DNA of 64,000 bases from an uncultured Alphaproteobacteria bacterium (GCA_902615845.1 CACMQS010000001.1:62001-126000), one strand, 5' to 3'; positions 50,320-60,752 are shown, counted from the stretch's first letter. Notes: generated by a model not told the origin, from the sequence alone. Numbers and translations are program-made.

Positions 50320-51339
50320 ATGATCTTTTATCTCGTAACACCGCTAATTTTGATATTTGCTAGTTCTTTAGGATTAATCATTAATCCCTCTTGGTCAATT
50401 TCACCTTTTATTTGGGTTTTTATATTAGTTCCAATTATTGACCTTGTATTACCTTACTTAAGTACAGATGATGTTGAGCTAAATGAAAGTGTGTTTCACA
50501 ATTTTTCTATTTTAATCGTTCTCCCCTGCATTTTATTTTTAATTATATTTGGTTTAATCGTTGTTTCTGATTCTAGTATCACATTATTAACTGCTGCTGC
50601 TTTAGGGGCGGCTGTAGGTATGTCTGGCGGTTCTATTGGAATTACAACTGCGCATGAACTTATTCACCGAAAAAATAAATTTATGAGAGGCATTGGAGTA
50701 TTTTTATTAGTATTATGTTGTTATGGTCATTTTCGTATAGAACATATTTATGGTCATCATTTAAATGTAGCTACTAAAGAAGATCCTGCTACAGCTAGAA
50801 GAGGAGAAAATTTTTATTTTTATTTTATTCGCTGTGTAATCAATAGTGTGATTTCGTCTTGGAAAATTGAAAAAAATATTCTTGATAAAAAAAATTTAAA
50901 TAAATTTAGTTTTCAAAATAGAATGATTCATTATTTTGTATTAGAATTTTTATTTTTAGTATTTGCTTATTTAATCGCAGGTATGAATGGTTTAATTTTT
51001 GTTATCTTTCATTCTTTTGTTTCTATAATCTTATTGGAGTTAGTAAATTATATTCAGCATTATGGTTTAGAAAGAAAAAAAGAAAATGGAAGGTATGAAA
51101 GATTTACAGATTTACATTCTTGGAACAGTCGTCATATTTCTGCTAATTGGTCAACATTTAATTTAGGTCTTCATGCAGAACATCACCAGAGTGCATCAAA
51201 GCCTTACCCTCTTTTATCTCAAGAAGAAAAAGCAATTGAGATGCCTGCTAATTACTCCATCATGTTAATTATGGCTTTAATCCCTCCCTTGTGGTTTTTT
51301 GTGATGGATAGGAAAATAGATAACTTAGAAACTATTTAA
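50320..51339 (+). CDS. AlkB-like membrane hydroxylase/fatty acid desaturase
   Basis: HELIHRK, EHIYGHHLNVATKEDPATARRGE, NYIQHYGLERK, LGLHAEHHQ histidine boxes. Confidence 0.9.
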   Translation: MIFYLVTPLILIFASSLGLIINPSWSISPFIWVFILVPIIDLVLPYLSTDDVELNESVFHNFSILIVLPCILFLIIFGLIVVSDSSITLLTAAALGAAVGMSGGSIGITTAHELIHRKNKFMRGIGVFLLVLCCYGHFRIEHIYGHHLNVATKEDPATARRGENFYFYFIRCVINSVISSWKIEKNILDKKNLNKFSFQNRMIHYFVLEFLFLVFAYLIAGMNGLIFVIFHSFVSIILLELVNYIQHYGLERKKENGRYERFTDLHSWNSRHISANWSTFNLGLHAEHHQSASKPYPLLSQEEKAIEMPANYSIMLIMALIPPLWFFVMDRKIDNLETI

Positions 51340-51345
51340 TTTAAT

Positions 51346-52029
51346 ATGATAGATTTTTTTTCTAAGTTGAAAGATAATCGTATTTTTCAATTTTCTGTTG
51401 TTGTTATAATTATATTAAATGCCATTCTTATTGGAGCAACAACATATCAATTAGATCCTATATTTTTAAATACTATTCATTTACTTGATTATGCGATTAC
51501 TGTTTTCTTTGTTATTGAAATACTTATTCGTTTTATTGGTGAAAAAGAAAAGAAAAATTTTCTAAAAGATGGTTGGAATGTATTCGATACAATCATTGTA
51601 GCAATTTCACTCATTCCTATTCCAAATAATTCTAGCTTCTTAGTTTTACGTCTTCTTCGTATTTTTAGAGTGTTACGATTGATATCTGTCATTCCTGAAT
51701 TAAAAAAAATTATAGAAGCTATTCTTGCTTCAATAAAAAGAGTATTTTTTGTTAGTCTGCTACTGTTTATAATACTCTATATTTATGCAACAATGGGATC
51801 AATTTTATTTGGGGAAGATGATCCAGAAAGATGGGCTGATTTAGGAATTTCTCTAATCACCCTATTTCAAGTTTTAACTTTATCTAGCTGGGAAAATGTT
51901 ATGCTACCTATGCAAGCTGTTTATTGGTGGGCTTGGATTTATTTCTTTAGTTTCATTTCAATTTGTTCAATTACAATTTTGAATTTGGTAATTGCTATAC
52001 TTGTAGATGTTGTAAATCATCAAAAATAG
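51346..52029 (+). CDS. Voltage-gated Na+/cation channel-like ion transporter (NavBac-like)
   Basis: 6-TM, S4 RLLRIFRVLRLISVIPELKKI, pore LITLFQVLTLSSWENVMLPM. Confidence 0.88.
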   Translation: MIDFFSKLKDNRIFQFSVVVIIILNAILIGATTYQLDPIFLNTIHLLDYAITVFFVIEILIRFIGEKEKKNFLKDGWNVFDTIIVAISLIPIPNNSSFLVLRLLRIFRVLRLISVIPELKKIIEAILASIKRVFFVSLLLFIILYIYATMGSILFGEDDPERWADLGISLITLFQVLTLSSWENVMLPMQAVYWWAWIYFFSFISICSITILNLVIAILVDVVNHQK

Positions 52030-52164
52030 TATTGAAAAATAACATTAATATTTAATTTTTTAGTTTTTTATGTTAAAATATTTTAATAGCAGTTGTAGTA
52101 ACCTGCTCTAACAAAACTCCTGCAGTCGAAGAATACCTGCGTTAAAAAACATAAGGGAGGCAAA

Positions 52165-52617
52165 ATGTTTGATAAAAAAGAAGATAATACAAGTTCAACA
52201 CCTGATGTGTTTAGACCTGCTAAGGGATCTGCAAAAGTTGTTATTGGTCAAGGTGTAGTTATTAATGGTGAAATTAAAAAAGCTGATGAAGTGCAAATTG
52301 ACGGTGAAGCAGATGTTACGATGAAAACAGATAATTTAGTAGTAGGTGCTACTGGTGACTGTAAAGGCGCGATTGAAACTCATAACGCTGATATTTGGGG
52401 TGCATTTGATGGCGATATTAAAGCATCTGGTACTCTTACTATTCAAGAACAAGGTAAAGTTTCAGGTAAAATTGAATATCAAAATTTACAAATTAAACTT
52501 GGCGGTCAGATAAGTGGTGATATTAAACTTTCTGATAAAATTCAATCAATTAAAAAAGATACAAAACCTTCAGAAGACAATAATATTTCATTACAAGAAT
52601 CAATTAAAAAAGATTAA
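52165..52617 (+). CDS. Bactofilin (polymer-forming cytoskeletal)
   Basis: VVIGQGVVINGEIKKADEVQIDGEADVTMKTDNLVVGATGDCKGAIETHNADIWGAFDGDI. Confidence 0.92.
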   Translation: MFDKKEDNTSSTPDVFRPAKGSAKVVIGQGVVINGEIKKADEVQIDGEADVTMKTDNLVVGATGDCKGAIETHNADIWGAFDGDIKASGTLTIQEQGKVSGKIEYQNLQIKLGGQISGDIKLSDKIQSIKKDTKPSEDNNISLQESIKKD

Positions 52618-52633
52618 TAATTAAAATATTATT

Positions 52634-53038
52634 ATGAAAGAAAGATTATTTAAACCTTTACATTGGATAATGCTGATCCTTATCTCTTTAGATTTTATTG
52701 ATACGTCTTATCGAATTACATATGGATACTTTTCAGGTCAAGGTGTTCAACCACCTGTAGGAGATTTTAATGTTCAAATATCCACTTTAGATTTTATTGT
52801 GAGTATAGTTTTTCAATTAGCGATCGCTTACACAATTTATATGTTGTATATCATGAAAAAAAGTGGCGGTTATTATTTAGTAGGTTTAAATATTCTTTTT
52901 GTTATTTATGGGTTTGTTTTAGGGCCGTTTAGTACAGTACCAGCTGGAGAAGTTATACCTCTTATTGCAGGCTTTATGGTTTTCTATATTATTTTGGTTA
53001 TTGGGATACCTTATTTGTATTCTGATAAATATGAGTAG
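52634..53038 (+). CDS. Four-TM membrane protein
   Basis: Intact 134-aa hydrophobic ORF. Confidence 0.6.
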   Translation: MKERLFKPLHWIMLILISLDFIDTSYRITYGYFSGQGVQPPVGDFNVQISTLDFIVSIVFQLAIAYTIYMLYIMKKSGGYYLVGLNILFVIYGFVLGPFSTVPAGEVIPLIAGFMVFYIILVIGIPYLYSDKYE

Positions 53039-53039
53039 T

Positions 53040-53348
53040 TTATAAAAGTATATTTTTGTATTTCTTTTTAAATAGATTTAATTTTTCTCTTCCATTGAAG
53101 TCTAATCTGTAGGAAGTAAATAAATCTTTCTTTGTTCCCACATCAATTTTAGTTATTTTTACAAATTTTAAATCTATATCTTCTACGTCATCAACATTTC
53201 TTACGAGTAAGGCTAATTTCCATTCTAATTCCTTACTACGTAAATTATCAGGAATGGTATTTTCCTCATTATTATTTTGATTTAAGAATTTTGATATCTT
53301 TTGTAGCATGATGATTAAATAATTTAGATTTAGTTTTCTTTTATTCAA
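53040..53348 (-). CDS. Protein of unknown function
   Basis: 102-aa intact ORF, convergent with neighbour. Confidence 0.5.
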   Translation of the reverse strand: MNKRKLNLNYLIIMLQKISKFLNQNNNEENTIPDNLRSKELEWKLALLVRNVDDVEDIDLKFVKITKIDVGTKKDLFTSYRLDFNGREKLNLFKKKYKNILL

Positions 53349-53435
53349 TAGGATTTATTTTATAAAGATTAACTAACAAAATTTAATAATATTTATAATT
53401 TTAATTGAAATGTAACAATTATGTATTATTTAAAT

Positions 53436-53481
53436 CAAAACGATTTGACTCTATTGCGGTTTACAAGCAGCTAAAATGAGA
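53436..53481 (+). promoter_or_regulatory. SAM-II/SAM-V-like riboswitch aptamer
   Basis: AAAC-GATTTGACTCTATTGCG-GTTT...GCAGCTAAAATGAG; compare SAM-II GATTTAACCGTATTGCA...TAGCTAAAAAGGG; CTC/GAG pseudoknot pairing retained. Confidence 0.6.
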
Positions 53482-53493
53482 TACGTATAAATT

Positions 53494-53532
53494 TATCCTC
53501 CCATTAAGAAAAATGGTGAGGATATTTTTTTT
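53494..53532 (+). terminator. Intrinsic terminator within the 5' leader of the 53544 gene
   Basis: TATCCTCCCATT-AAGAAA-AATGGtGAGGATA + T8, 12-bp stem with one bulge, 11 bp before the ATG. Confidence 0.85.
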
Positions 53533-53543
53533 AGGAGATAGTT

Positions 53544-53801
53544 ATGAATTTATGTGTTGTATCAAAAGGATCTTTTACCAAAGATGATTACATGGAACTA
53601 TATAATTTTTTTAAAGATGATATTGACAAATATACAGATGCATTTGATATGGCTTTCGTTAAAGATGGCCATGTAATGATTATGTGTAATGTTACTGATG
53701 AAGAAAAATTTTACGCTTTATTTGATGATCCAAAATCCAAAGAATTTGATTCAAAATTTAATAGTACAGACACGGTCTATTCTTTACAAAAAGTAGAATA
53801 G
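53544..53801 (+). CDS. Small protein of unknown function, putatively SAM-riboswitch controlled
   Basis: 85 aa, RBS AGGAGA; dimeric alpha/beta-barrel-like size. Confidence 0.75.
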   Translation: MNLCVVSKGSFTKDDYMELYNFFKDDIDKYTDAFDMAFVKDGHVMIMCNVTDEEKFYALFDDPKSKEFDSKFNSTDTVYSLQKVE

Positions 53802-54413
53802 TTATAGACCACCTTGAGATATTAAGAAGTCAGAAATTTTATCAATACCGTTATTATTTTTCATTTCACCAAAAATATACGGTAAACCATTTCTGGCTTC
53901 ATTCACATCTTGTTTCATTTGTTCTAAATCAACATTAACATATGGAGCTAGATCTACTTTATTAATGACGAGTAAATCAGATTTCCTAATTGCCGGTGCT
54001 TTTTTTCTTGGTATGTCTGCACCTTGTGCCACGTCAATCATATAAATCGTTAAATCAACTAACTCTGGACTGAAAGTTGCAGCTAAATTATCACCGCCTG
54101 ACTCAATGAGGATTAATTCTAGATCTGTAAATTTCTTTTTCATTTCATCCACTGCAAGTAAATTAATGGAACAATCTTCTCTTATAGCAGTATGTGGACA
54201 TCCACCAGTTTCAACACCTTTAATTCTCTCTATTGGTAGAACTTGTGCTTTCATTAGATATTCGGCATCTTCAGTTGTATAAATATCATTTGAAATAACT
54301 GCCATAGAGACTTTTTTAGATAAATAACGACATAATGCTTCAGTCAAACTTGTTTTGCCAGTCCCTATTCCACCACCTATGCCAACTTTTAACGGTCCGT
54401 TTATATTATTCAC
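53802..54413 (-). CDS. ureG: Urease accessory protein UreG
   Basis: [48 protein letters not shown]. Confidence 0.96.
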   Translation of the reverse strand: MNNINGPLKVGIGGGIGTGKTSLTEALCRYLSKKVSMAVISNDIYTTEDAEYLMKAQVLPIERIKGVETGGCPHTAIREDCSINLLAVDEMKKKFTDLELILIESGGDNLAATFSPELVDLTIYMIDVAQGADIPRKKAPAIRKSDLLVINKVDLAPYVNVDLEQMKQDVNEARNGLPYIFGEMKNNNGIDKISDFLISQGGL

Positions 54414-55045
54414 GTCAAATAAATCCTTGAGTCTAAATATTCATGCTTAATAGCGAAAATATCACCAATAAAAAAAGTTGTACCTATATCTTTAAGAGTC
54501 AGCTTATCTGAATGACTTAAAAATTCTTGAATTTGATCAATAAAAATAACATTAAGACTCTGTCCATCTTTTTGAGACATAGGGATATGCTTTACACATA
54601 CATTTATTAAATTAGAAATAAATGACTGTAAGTAAAATTTAATTAAATCATCAAATTTAATATTAAAATGTAATCCAGCTTTTGCTAAACAATATATAAA
54701 TGATGTATTTTCAGATAAAGATAATTCCCAACTATCTTTCATGATTTTACGAAAAGAATTTCCCATATCTATCATTTCTATTTGTCTTTCTTTGGATGCA
54801 GCACTTGCTAAGATTAATTCATTAACTTCCTTACCTTTATAAATAGACTTCATAAAAATATAATCATTTCTTAATGTTCCATAAAATAAAAGAGCATTTA
54901 AAAATTCTTTTAAATCATCTTTATTTTTAATTTTTTTATCATCTATTAGAGCTTCTAAACCATGAGAGTATGCGTAAGAACCGATAGGAAAAGAAGATGA
55001 AAACCATATTTGTAATATTTGATGTGGATCTTTAGATTTTTTCAT
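54410..55045 (-). CDS. ureF: Urease accessory protein UreF
   Basis: [20 protein letters not shown]; start at MKKSKDPHQ preferred over 55132. Confidence 0.92.
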   Translation of the reverse strand: MKKSKDPHQILQIWFSSSFPIGSYAYSHGLEALIDDKKIKNKDDLKEFLNALLFYGTLRNDYIFMKSIYKGKEVNELILASAASKERQIEMIDMGNSFRKIMKDSWELSLSENTSFIYCLAKAGLHFNIKFDDLIKFYLQSFISNLINVCVKHIPMSQKDGQSLNVIFIDQIQEFLSHSDKLTLKDIGTTFFIGDIFAIKHEYLDSRIYLT

Positions 55046-55046
55046 T

Positions 55047-55493
55047 TTAATGTTTGTGGCTATGTGTTCTGCCCATACCATAAGCACCACCTTCAGGATT
55101 AAATTTCTCAATAACTTTTTTTGCATTTCCATGTAATTTTAAAACCATATCAAGAATTACAGCATCATCTTGAATAAGAATTCTATTTTCTTCAATTTGA
55201 CATGGTAGATGTCTATTTCCTATGTGCCATATGATTTGCTTTAAATTATCACCTGTTATTTCAATTAAATTTTCTTCTTTAGATAATACTTTAATGATTT
55301 TACCATTTTCTAATTCAAAAAAATGATTTTCATCAACACTGACTGTTTCTTCAAGGTTAACTAAAAATTCAGTACCATTATTTGCTATAAGTTTTTTTCT
55401 GCGAATAAATCTTTCTTCATAAGATAATGAGATTTCATCTAATAAATCCTTATTATTATGATTGTGATGAATTATTTTCAAAGAAGTTTGCAT
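55047..55493 (-). CDS. ureE: Urease accessory protein UreE
   Basis: WHIGNRHLPCQIEENRILIQDD, His-rich tail GRTHSHKH; start at MQTSLK preferred. Confidence 0.92.
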   Translation of the reverse strand: MQTSLKIIHHNHNNKDLLDEISLSYEERFIRRKKLIANNGTEFLVNLEETVSVDENHFFELENGKIIKVLSKEENLIEITGDNLKQIIWHIGNRHLPCQIEENRILIQDDAVILDMVLKLHGNAKKVIEKFNPEGGAYGMGRTHSHKH

Positions 55494-55494
55494 T

Positions 55495-57201
55495 TTAATA
55501 CATGAAATAACGTTGAGCCAAAGGTAATGTTTTGGCTGGCTCACAAGTAATTAACTCACCATCTGCTAAAACTTCATAAGTTTCTGGGTTAACTTCTATT
55601 TTTGGGCAATAATCATTAAATATCATATCTTTTTTAGAAATTTTTCTAATATTTTTAACAGGTAATAGAGATTTATTTACTCCAGAATTTTTAAACGAAT
55701 CTTTATCTAAAGATACTTTACTTACAAAAGTGACAGTAGATTTTACTAATGATTTTCCAAAGGAAGAAAACATTGGCCTTGAGTACACTGGTTGTGGTGT
55801 TGGAATTGATGCATTAGGATCACCCATTTGTGCACAAGCAATACTTCCACCTTGTAAAACCATTTCAGGTTTAACACCAAAAAAGGCAGTATCCCAAATA
55901 ACAATATCAGCACGTTTATTTTTTTCGATACTTCCTATGTGCTCTGAAATACCATGTGCTATTGCAGGATTAATTGTATATTTAGCAATGTATCTTTTAA
56001 CTCTTACGTTATCGTTATCACCCTTCTCTTCTTTTAGTTTCCCACGTTGAACTTTCATTTTGTGTGCTGTTTGCCATGTTCTAATAATAACTTCGCCAAC
56101 ACGACCCATGGCTTGACTATCAGAAGCAATAATTGAAAAAGCACCCAGGTCATGGAGTATATCTTCCGCAGCAATTGTTTCTTTTCGGATACGACTTTCA
56201 GCAAATGCCACATCTTCAGGTATTGATTTATCTAAATGATGGCAAACCATCAACATATCTAAATGTTCTTCAACTGTATTAATTGTATATGGTCTAGTTG
56301 GATTAGTTGAAGAAGGAATAACATATTCTTCACCACAAACTTTTATAATATCAGGTGCGTGACCACCACCAGCTCCTTCAGTATGAAAAGCATGAATTGT
56401 TCTTCCATTAATTGCTTTAATTGTACTCTCTACAAATCCACTTTCATTTAATGTATCTGTATGAATCATTACTTGAATGTCATGATTATCAGCTACATTT
56501 AAACAATTATCTATTGCTGCTGGAGTTGTGCCCCAATCTTCATGTAATTTTAGTGAACTTGCACCGGCAATTATTTGTTCCTCAAGTGCTTGAGGTAAAG
56601 AACTGTTTCCTTTTCCTGCAAAAGCTAAGTTCATAGAAAATGCATCGGCTGATTGTATCATTTTCTCTATATGCCATGGTCCAGGGGTAACTGTTGTTGC
56701 CAAAGTACCATGTGCAGGACCGGTTCCACCTCCTAACATAGTTGTAATACCTGAATGAAGTGCATCATCAATTTGCTGAGGACAAATAAAATGAATATGG
56801 CTATCAAAACCACCAGCTGTTATAATTTTTCCTTCACCAGCAATTATTTCTGTTCCAGGCCCAATAATAATATTTACATTTGGTTGTGTATCTGGATTAC
56901 CCGCTTTTCCAATTTCGTTAATTAAGCCATCTTTAAGACCAATATCAGCTTTGTAAATTCCATTTACATCTACTATTAAGGCGTTTGTTATCACTGTATC
57001 AACAGCACCATCTGCACGAGGTACTTGTGATTGCCCCATTCCATCTCGAATAACTTTTCCTCCACCAAATTTTACTTCTTCACCATATGTTGTTAAATCT
57101 TTTTCCACTTCAACAAAAAGTTCAGTGTCGGCAAGTCTGACTTTATCACCAGTTGTTGGCCCGTACATATCAGCATAAGCTTCTCTTTTTATTTTTTTCA
57201 T
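55495..57201 (-). CDS. ureC: Urease subunit alpha
   Basis: [39 protein letters not shown] (carbamylated Lys), [25 protein letters not shown]. Confidence 0.98.
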   Translation of the reverse strand: MKKIKREAYADMYGPTTGDKVRLADTELFVEVEKDLTTYGEEVKFGGGKVIRDGMGQSQVPRADGAVDTVITNALIVDVNGIYKADIGLKDGLINEIGKAGNPDTQPNVNIIIGPGTEIIAGEGKIITAGGFDSHIHFICPQQIDDALHSGITTMLGGGTGPAHGTLATTVTPGPWHIEKMIQSADAFSMNLAFAGKGNSSLPQALEEQIIAGASSLKLHEDWGTTPAAIDNCLNVADNHDIQVMIHTDTLNESGFVESTIKAINGRTIHAFHTEGAGGGHAPDIIKVCGEEYVIPSSTNPTRPYTINTVEEHLDMLMVCHHLDKSIPEDVAFAESRIRKETIAAEDILHDLGAFSIIASDSQAMGRVGEVIIRTWQTAHKMKVQRGKLKEEKGDNDNVRVKRYIAKYTINPAIAHGISEHIGSIEKNKRADIVIWDTAFFGVKPEMVLQGGSIACAQMGDPNASIPTPQPVYSRPMFSSFGKSLVKSTVTFVSKVSLDKDSFKNSGVNKSLLPVKNIRKISKKDMIFNDYCPKIEVNPETYEVLADGELITCEPAKTLPLAQRYFMY

Positions 57202-57509
57202 TACAATTGACCCATAACTTTTTTATTAAAACCAAATATCATTCTATTCCCTGTTATTGGAATTAATTCTACATCTTTTGATTGACCGGGTTCAAAGCGA
57301 ACAGCAGTACCAGATGGTATGTCTAAACGCATACCATTTGATTTTTCTCTATCAAATTTTAAATATTCATTTGTTTCAGCAAAATGATAATGACTACCAA
57401 CCTGTATTGGTCGATCTCCACTATTTGAAACTTTTAAAGTGATTGATTGTCTTTTATCATTCAAGTTAATATCACTATTTTGTTTTGTTATTATTTCACC
57501 AGGTTTCAT
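57201..57509 (-). CDS. ureB: Urease subunit beta
   Basis: MKPGEI...[19 protein letters not shown]. Confidence 0.97.
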   Translation of the reverse strand: MKPGEIITKQNSDINLNDKRQSITLKVSNSGDRPIQVGSHYHFAETNEYLKFDREKSNGMRLDIPSGTAVRFEPGQSKDVELIPITGNRMIFGFNKKVMGQL

Positions 57510-57811
57510 TATCTTATCGGTTTATGTACTGTTACTAATTTTGTTCCATCCGGAAATGTTGCTTCAACTTGTACTTCTGGTATCATATCTGGAATACCGT
57601 CCATACAATCTTCTTTTTTAACTACGTGCGCACCTGTTTCCATTAATTCTGACACCATTTTTCCATCTCTTGCACCTTCTATGACAAAATCTGTTATCAA
57701 CGCTATCGCTTCTGGATAATTAAGTTTAACACCTCTTTCTAAACGTTTTCTGGCAACATTAGCTGCCATACTGACCATCAACTTATCTTTTTCTCTTGGT
57801 GTTAATTTCAT
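57509..57811 (-). CDS. ureA: Urease subunit gamma
   Basis: [39 protein letters not shown]. Confidence 0.97.
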   Translation of the reverse strand: MKLTPREKDKLMVSMAANVARKRLERGVKLNYPEAIALITDFVIEGARDGKMVSELMETGAHVVKKEDCMDGIPDMIPEVQVEATFPDGTKLVTVHKPIR

Positions 57812-58606
57812 TTATAGATCCCAACTTTTTGGTAGTTTATCACTTATTATATTTTTCATAATAAAATTTAGTGTTTTTTTTAAATCATAATTATCATCGG
57901 CTAAGCACCTAATTACAATCTTATCATCAAATTTTGTCATTTCACAATAATGATTTTCTAAGTTTTTTATAATTTTACTTAACTCAGATTCAAGTTGATG
58001 AATAATATCACCAAAAATTAAAATTGTTGATAAAGATGATAGATTTTCAAATGTATAATTGTTTTTAAAATTATCAATCGTTGATCCTTTTATATTAATT
58101 GCTTCAAAATGCTTTATTGTAGAATTCGTAAAAATTTTCCATTGATCTGAAAAAGAAATATTTTTAATTTTTTCAGACATTGCTTTTCTTCCAAAAATTG
58201 TAGTTTCACAAAAAATCAAATTAGAATTATTTGATAGATTAATATTTATATTTCGTCTTAATTTTGAATTATCAAATAAAATTAACTCTTTGGGCAACCA
58301 ATACAAAGTTGAATTATTTAAATTGATATTTATGTCTACTTTAGCAGGATCACCTATTCCTGAATAAATCTTTTCAGCGGCTTGCGTACAAATACTTAAT
58401 TCAGAATTATGAATTGTAGCATTAATTTCAATATTATCATTACAAGTAATTCCTCCTGCAGTGTTAATTAAAACTAATTCTTTATTATCATTATAATTAT
58501 TTGGATTTAAAATTTTACAACAACCACTTTGAAAAAATTTTTTAAAACTATTATCAAATAATTCAATATTAATTTCACCATTTGACCTTTGTAGTAATTT
58601 GTCCAT
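57812..58606 (-). CDS. ureD: Urease accessory protein UreD/UreH
   Basis: Position in operon; LINTAGGITCNDNIEI, TQAAEKIYS, WLPKELILFD. Confidence 0.92.
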   Translation of the reverse strand: MDKLLQRSNGEINIELFDNSFKKFFQSGCCKILNPNNYNDNKELVLINTAGGITCNDNIEINATIHNSELSICTQAAEKIYSGIGDPAKVDININLNNSTLYWLPKELILFDNSKLRRNININLSNNSNLIFCETTIFGRKAMSEKIKNISFSDQWKIFTNSTIKHFEAINIKGSTIDNFKNNYTFENLSSLSTILIFGDIIHQLESELSKIIKNLENHYCEMTKFDDKIVIRCLADDNYDLKKTLNFIMKNIISDKLPKSWDL

Positions 58607-58655
58607 AATTATTCAATTAAGTATAATCGAAACAAAATATATGAAAATAAATATT

Positions 58656-58732
58656 TGGCGTGCCCGGCATGATTCGAACATGCGGCCCCCAGATTAGGAA
58701 TCTGGTGCTCTATCCTACTGAACTACGGGCAC
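58656..58732 (-). tRNA. tRNA-Arg (anticodon CCT), CCA encoded
   Basis: Minus strand GTGCCCGTAGTTCAGTAGGATAGAGCACCAGATTCCTAATCTGG...GTTCGAATCATGCCGGGCACGCCA; acceptor GTGCCCG/CGGGCAC. Confidence 0.93.
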
Positions 58733-58739
58733 TCCTTTT

Positions 58740-59024
58740 TTAATTTTTATGATTTAATGTTACTTCACCAGTTTTTGTGTCAACAACATCAAATGTTTTT
58801 TCATTATTACTCATTCTTTTAGCTCTAGCTGCAGAAGCACGCTCCATTGCATCATTATCAGCATATAAAGATACAGCCATTACCGTTGTATCACTTGCGC
58901 GTATTTGTAATAATTGTTGTGCTTCAGGAAATTCACTTGGTGCTTTTACTGAATAATCTTTAATAGACTCATCAGCATCTTCTTTAGATTTAAAATTAAT
59001 TGTTGTTATTCTTGCTACAGACAT
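58740..59024 (-). CDS. Small protein of unknown function (dimeric alpha/beta-barrel-like)
   Basis: 94-aa ORF with RBS; VARITTINFKSKEDADESIKDY. Confidence 0.55.
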   Translation of the reverse strand: MSVARITTINFKSKEDADESIKDYSVKAPSEFPEAQQLLQIRASDTTVMAVSLYADNDAMERASAARAKRMSNNEKTFDVVDTKTGEVTLNHKN

Positions 59025-59047
59025 TTTTCCTTCTTCATTTTATTCAA

Positions 59048-59878
59048 TTATTTAACTGCTCCTTCGGTTAAACCAGATACAAAATATTTTCCAATAAATA
59101 CAAATAATAATATCACTGGCAAACTTGCAAGAACAGCTCCAGATAATAAAAAACCCCAATCAATTTGATATTGACCAACAATTCCAGCTAAACCAACAGG
59201 TAAGGTTTTTAGATTATCTCCACTTATTAATATTGACGCAAAAAGATATTCTGTCCAAGAAATAATAAAGCAAAAAATTGCTACACTTGCTATACCTGGA
59301 GCAGCTAAAGGAACAATAATTCTAGAAATTACGATATATCTAGATGCGCCATCAATATATGCCGCCTCCTCTATCTCATTTGGAATTAACTTAAAAAAAG
59401 CTTTTAACATCCAAACTGCAAATGGAGTGGCAAACAAAACATTAACGATAATCAAAGCAAAATAACTATTAAGTAAATTTACTTTTGCAAATAATAAATA
59501 AATGGGAACTAATAAAATGACTCCAGGAAATGCATATGTCACTAGAAGAGAATATTCTACAAATTTATTTCCATAAAATTTTAGTTTATGTAAACCATAT
59601 GCAGCAGATACAGATAGAATAATTGAAATTATCATAGATAAGAATGAAACAATCAAACTATTTTTTAAATATATAAAGAAATCTGAGTTAAATAATATTT
59701 TATTATAATGTTCTAAAGTAAAAGATCTTGGAATAATAGTTGTAGATGTAGCAATAATTTCCTCAGGACTTTTAAAAGATGATGTGATTATCCAAAAAAA
59801 AGGAAAGAAAAAAATAAGTATAATTAATAATAAAGATAAGCTTAAAAATATAAGTTTAATATTATTTTCTTTAATCAT
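59048..59878 (-). CDS. Carbohydrate ABC transporter permease (MalG-type)
   Basis: EEAAYIDGASRYIVISRIIVPLAAPGI EAA loop. Confidence 0.95.
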   Translation of the reverse strand: MIKENNIKLIFLSLSLLLIILIFFFPFFWIITSSFKSPEEIIATSTTIIPRSFTLEHYNKILFNSDFFIYLKNSLIVSFLSMIISIILSVSAAYGLHKLKFYGNKFVEYSLLVTYAFPGVILLVPIYLLFAKVNLLNSYFALIIVNVLFATPFAVWMLKAFFKLIPNEIEEAAYIDGASRYIVISRIIVPLAAPGIASVAIFCFIISWTEYLFASILISGDNLKTLPVGLAGIVGQYQIDWGFLLSGAVLASLPVILLFVFIGKYFVSGLTEGAVK

Positions 59879-60752
59879 CTTCTTTTGGTGCCATAGATTT
59901 AATAAATAATATCGAGAATAGTAATAACAAAAAACTAGTAACTATTGATAGAGTCGCAGCTTGACTTATTCTAAATTTAGTAAATGCAGTTTCATAAATT
60001 AATAACGGTAATGTAGTTGTAGCGCTTGATGGTCCGCCTTTTGTGATTAACCATATAATGTCAAATATATTGAATGATAATAATGTGCCAACTAGACCTA
60101 AGACAAAAAGGACACTTTTAAGATTTGGAAATGTAATAAAAAGAAATTGTTGAACAAAATTAGCTCCATCAACTTTTGATGCATCATACATTTCCCTATT
60201 TATAGAATTAAGTCCAGAAAGAATAATTAATGCTAAGAAAGGACTCCACCTCCATGAGTTTATCAAAACTAAGCTTATAAAAGCTTTATTAGGAGAACTA
60301 AAAAAACCCGTTGCTTCATCTAATAATCCAATATCAATTAAAACTGAATTTATTACACCACTACTACTACTTAACATTAATTTCCAAATTACAACAACAA
60401 CTACTGTTGGAATAATAAATGATAAAATAATCCAATTAGCCATAATTTTTTTACCAGGGAATTTATAATTAATAGTTAATGCAATAGTGAATGCAAAAAA
60501 TGTTTGACAGATTGCATTTCCAATTATCCAATAAAAGCTATTTAATGAAGCATTTACAAATTTTGATTTTCCAAATAATTTTATGTAGTTATCAATACCT
60601 ACAAATTTTCCTGATGTACCAATAATCTTTACGTTAAATAAACTTAATTCAAATGCTATATAAATTGGAACTAAAATAATAAGGGAAATCCAAATAACTA
60701 ATGGAGATACAAACAACCAGCCTTCAATATTATTTTTTTTCACAGAAATCAC
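59871..60752 (-). CDS. Carbohydrate ABC transporter permease (MalF-type)
   Basis: MYDASKVDGANFVQQFLFITFPNL EAA loop; GTG start. Confidence 0.95.
   Translation of the reverse strand: MISVKKNNIEGWLFVSPLVIWISLIILVPIYIAFELSLFNVKIIGTSGKFVGIDNYIKLFGKSKFVNASLNSFYWIIGNAICQTFFAFTIALTINYKFPGKKIMANWIILSFIIPTVVVVVIWKLMLSSSSGVINSVLIDIGLLDEATGFFSSPNKAFISLVLINSWRWSPFLALIILSGLNSINREMYDASKVDGANFVQQFLFITFPNLKSVLFVLGLVGTLLSFNIFDIIWLITKGGPSSATTTLPLLIYETAFTKFRISQAATLSIVTSFLLLLFSILFIKSMAPKEDD

Noticed and set aside
55730-57719. Plus-strand ORFs (55730, 56421, 57257, 57439, 57447) opposite the urease genes
   Set aside because: They lie antisense to ureC/ureB/ureA, which have strong protein motifs; low-complexity translations, no RBS or family
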